Below, in pieces: positions 13,970 to 15,065 of a stretch of DNA of 15,065 nucleotides (position 1 is its first letter; each line of letters starts with the position of its first letter). Source of the DNA: Betaproteobacteria bacterium (lineage in GTDB: Bacteria; Pseudomonadota; Gammaproteobacteria; Burkholderiales; SG8-39); the NCBI GenBank assembly GCA_004298295.1, contig SCUH01000068.1, positions 1 to 15,065 on the forward strand, written 5' to 3'. The notes under the pieces were generated by a model. The model had not been told where the DNA came from. It saw nothing but the letters and a program-made list of their open reading frames with translations, and did no database searches. The position numbers were made by a program, and so were the translations under genes.

Positions 13970-15065
13970 CGAGCGACGATGTAGTGCGGACCCGAAGCCC
14001 GGACCACGCCTTCGGCCGAAAGCTTCGCCAGATGCGCCGCGAGCGAGCGCGCCGCCACCGGGTGCACGCGCGCCGGCACGTCGTCGTACACCGCGGCGAC
14101 CAGTTGTTCCAGCGTGGGCGCGCCCAGGCGCTGGATGGCGGCGGTCACCTTGGCCTCGCGCGCCAGGCGATGCGCAATCAATCGCCTGAGTTCCTTGTGG
14201 GGCGCGCCGATCAGGTGGCCGTGCCCGGGGGCGAAAATCGCGATCTCCTCCTCGAGCAGTTTTTCGAGCGATTCGAGGTACACGCGCATGTCGCCGTCGG
14301 GCGGATTGATGACCACCGTCGAGCCCTGCATGACGTGATCGCCCGTGAAGAGCATCCGGGTCTCTTCCAGCAGGTAGCAGAGGTGGTTCGAAGCGTGGCC
14401 CGGCGTATGGATCGCGCGCAGCGTGACGCCGCCCAGCGCCAGGCGCTCGCCGTCCTGCGGCACCCGGTCGGGGGCGAAACTGTGGTCCTGGTTGCCGTGC
14501 TCGGGCCGCGGGCGGCCGAGCACCGTGGCCCCGGTGCGCGCCTTGAGCAGCGCCGCGGCGGGCGAATGATCGGGATGCGTGTGCGTGCACAGGATCCAGC
14601 GGATGCGGCCCGCGCCCGCGGCGAGCAACGCTGCGACGTGATCGTCGATTGCCGGACCGGGGTCGATCAGCACCCGTTCATCGCCGCTGCCGACGAGGTA
14701 GCTGTTGGTGCCGGGTCCGGTCATGAAGCCTGGATTGGGCGCCGTAAGACGCACGACGTGGCGATCGAGGCGCTTCGGCGCCCCGGGCTGGATCACGTAG
14801 CAGGTTTCTCCGCTCTCCTCGGGGTCGCACCAGTGGATCTCGAAGTACTGCGGGTCGGCGCGCCGGAACAGGCGCTTGGAGCCCTCGTGATCGAGGGCCC
14901 AGCAAGCGGCATTGACCTCGATGTCGCCCAGCCCGCGCGCGTGCTCGATCGCGGCCGCCGCGGTCGTGAAGCGCCCCAGGTCTTCGAGCGAAGTGCGCGT
15001 CGGAAAGATGATCTCGATCTCGCCGCGGTCCTGGCGCGCCAGCGCTTCGCGCGGCGCGACCCAGA
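13966..15065 (-). CDS. MBL-fold hydrolase fused to a probable NUDIX domain, 5' end cut by window edge
   Basis: The frame is open from the right edge to TGA 13968-13966. Counting from the codon at 14796, the C-terminal 276 residues are a LACTB2-like metallo-beta-lactamase fold: THTHPDHS (H72, H74, D76, H77), TPGHASNH (H134), FTGDH (D153), APGHGH, then a winged-helix-like tail (about 200-276) with TLEQLVAAVYDDVP and HLAKLSAEGVV. Upstream, about 90 more in-frame codons are coding-like. They include WVAPREALARQDRG and IEIIFPTRTSLEDLGRF, which resemble the C-terminal part of NUDT19-type NUDIX hydrolases. The NUDIX box itself would lie outside the window. A GTG at 14796 could start a free-standing MBL protein, but no stop or ribosome site separates it from the upstream part, so a fusion is preferred. 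LACTB2 relatives cleave RNA or thioesters; the substrate here is unknown. Confidence 0.8.
   Translation of the reverse strand, partial: WVAPREALARQDRGEIEIIFPTRTSLEDLGRFTTAAAAIEHARGLGDIEVNAACWALDHEGSKRLFRRADPQYFEIHWCDPEESGETCYVIQPGAPKRLDRHVVRLTAPNPGFMTGPGTNSYLVGSGDERVLIDPGPAIDDHVAALLAAGAGRIRWILCTHTHPDHSPAAALLKARTGATVLGRPRPEHGNQDHSFAPDRVPQDGERLALGGVTLRAIHTPGHASNHLCYLLEETRMLFTGDHVMQGSTVVINPPDGDMRVYLESLEKLLEEEIAIFAPGHGHLIGAPHKELRRLIAHRLAREAKVTAAIQRLGAPTLEQLVAAVYDDVPARVHPVAARSLAAHLAKLSAEGVVRASGPHYIVAR

Overview
The window is about 15 kb of GC-rich, densely coding chromosome with almost no intergenic space. Protein similarity and gene content (GspA/GspB pair, PA0069-type radical SAM protein, glutathione reductase) suggest a proteobacterium, most likely a betaproteobacterium near Burkholderiales or Rhodocyclales. 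I see no rRNA, tRNA, CRISPR array, insertion sequence or phage gene. The one mobile element is an intein.

Left block (1-3500, minus strand): an apparent operon of a radical SAM protein of the SplB/PA0069/Rv2578c type, a small VanZ-like membrane protein and a MATE transporter cut by the left edge. The radical SAM gene is split by a 347-residue intein with a LAGLIDADG endonuclease domain. It sits exactly at the third cysteine of the CX3CX2C [4Fe-4S] motif. A perfect LexA-type SOS box (TACTG-N10-CAGTA, 3506-3525) lies just upstream, and the protein ends in QLELF, which fits the sliding-clamp-binding consensus. Three separate sequence signs therefore place this protein in the DNA-damage response.

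Centre-left block (3516-7520, plus strand, divergent): an MFS transporter whose start codon lies inside the SOS box, a D-threonine aldolase/D-serine dehydratase-like PLP enzyme, a 53-codon remnant that looks like both ends of a collapsed MFS gene, a spermidine-synthase-like Rossmann protein, and a TauE/SafE permease. Gaps are 1-4 bases or 4-base overlaps, so this reads as one co-translated operon. It converges with a dienelactone hydrolase gene (7527-8219, minus).

Centre-right block (8337-11335, plus strand): exeA/gspA, gspB and a secreted OB-fold protein. The first two form the ATPase/peptidoglycan-binding pair that helps assemble the type II secretion secretin.

Right block (11338-15065, minus strand): a probable NUDIX-MBL fusion running off the right edge, glutathione reductase coupled to it by an ATGA overlap, and a cyclopropane-fatty-acid synthase. 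The last two fit a redox and membrane stress theme.

The most notable system is the intein-split, apparently LexA-controlled, clamp-motif-bearing radical SAM gene and its divergent promoter region.
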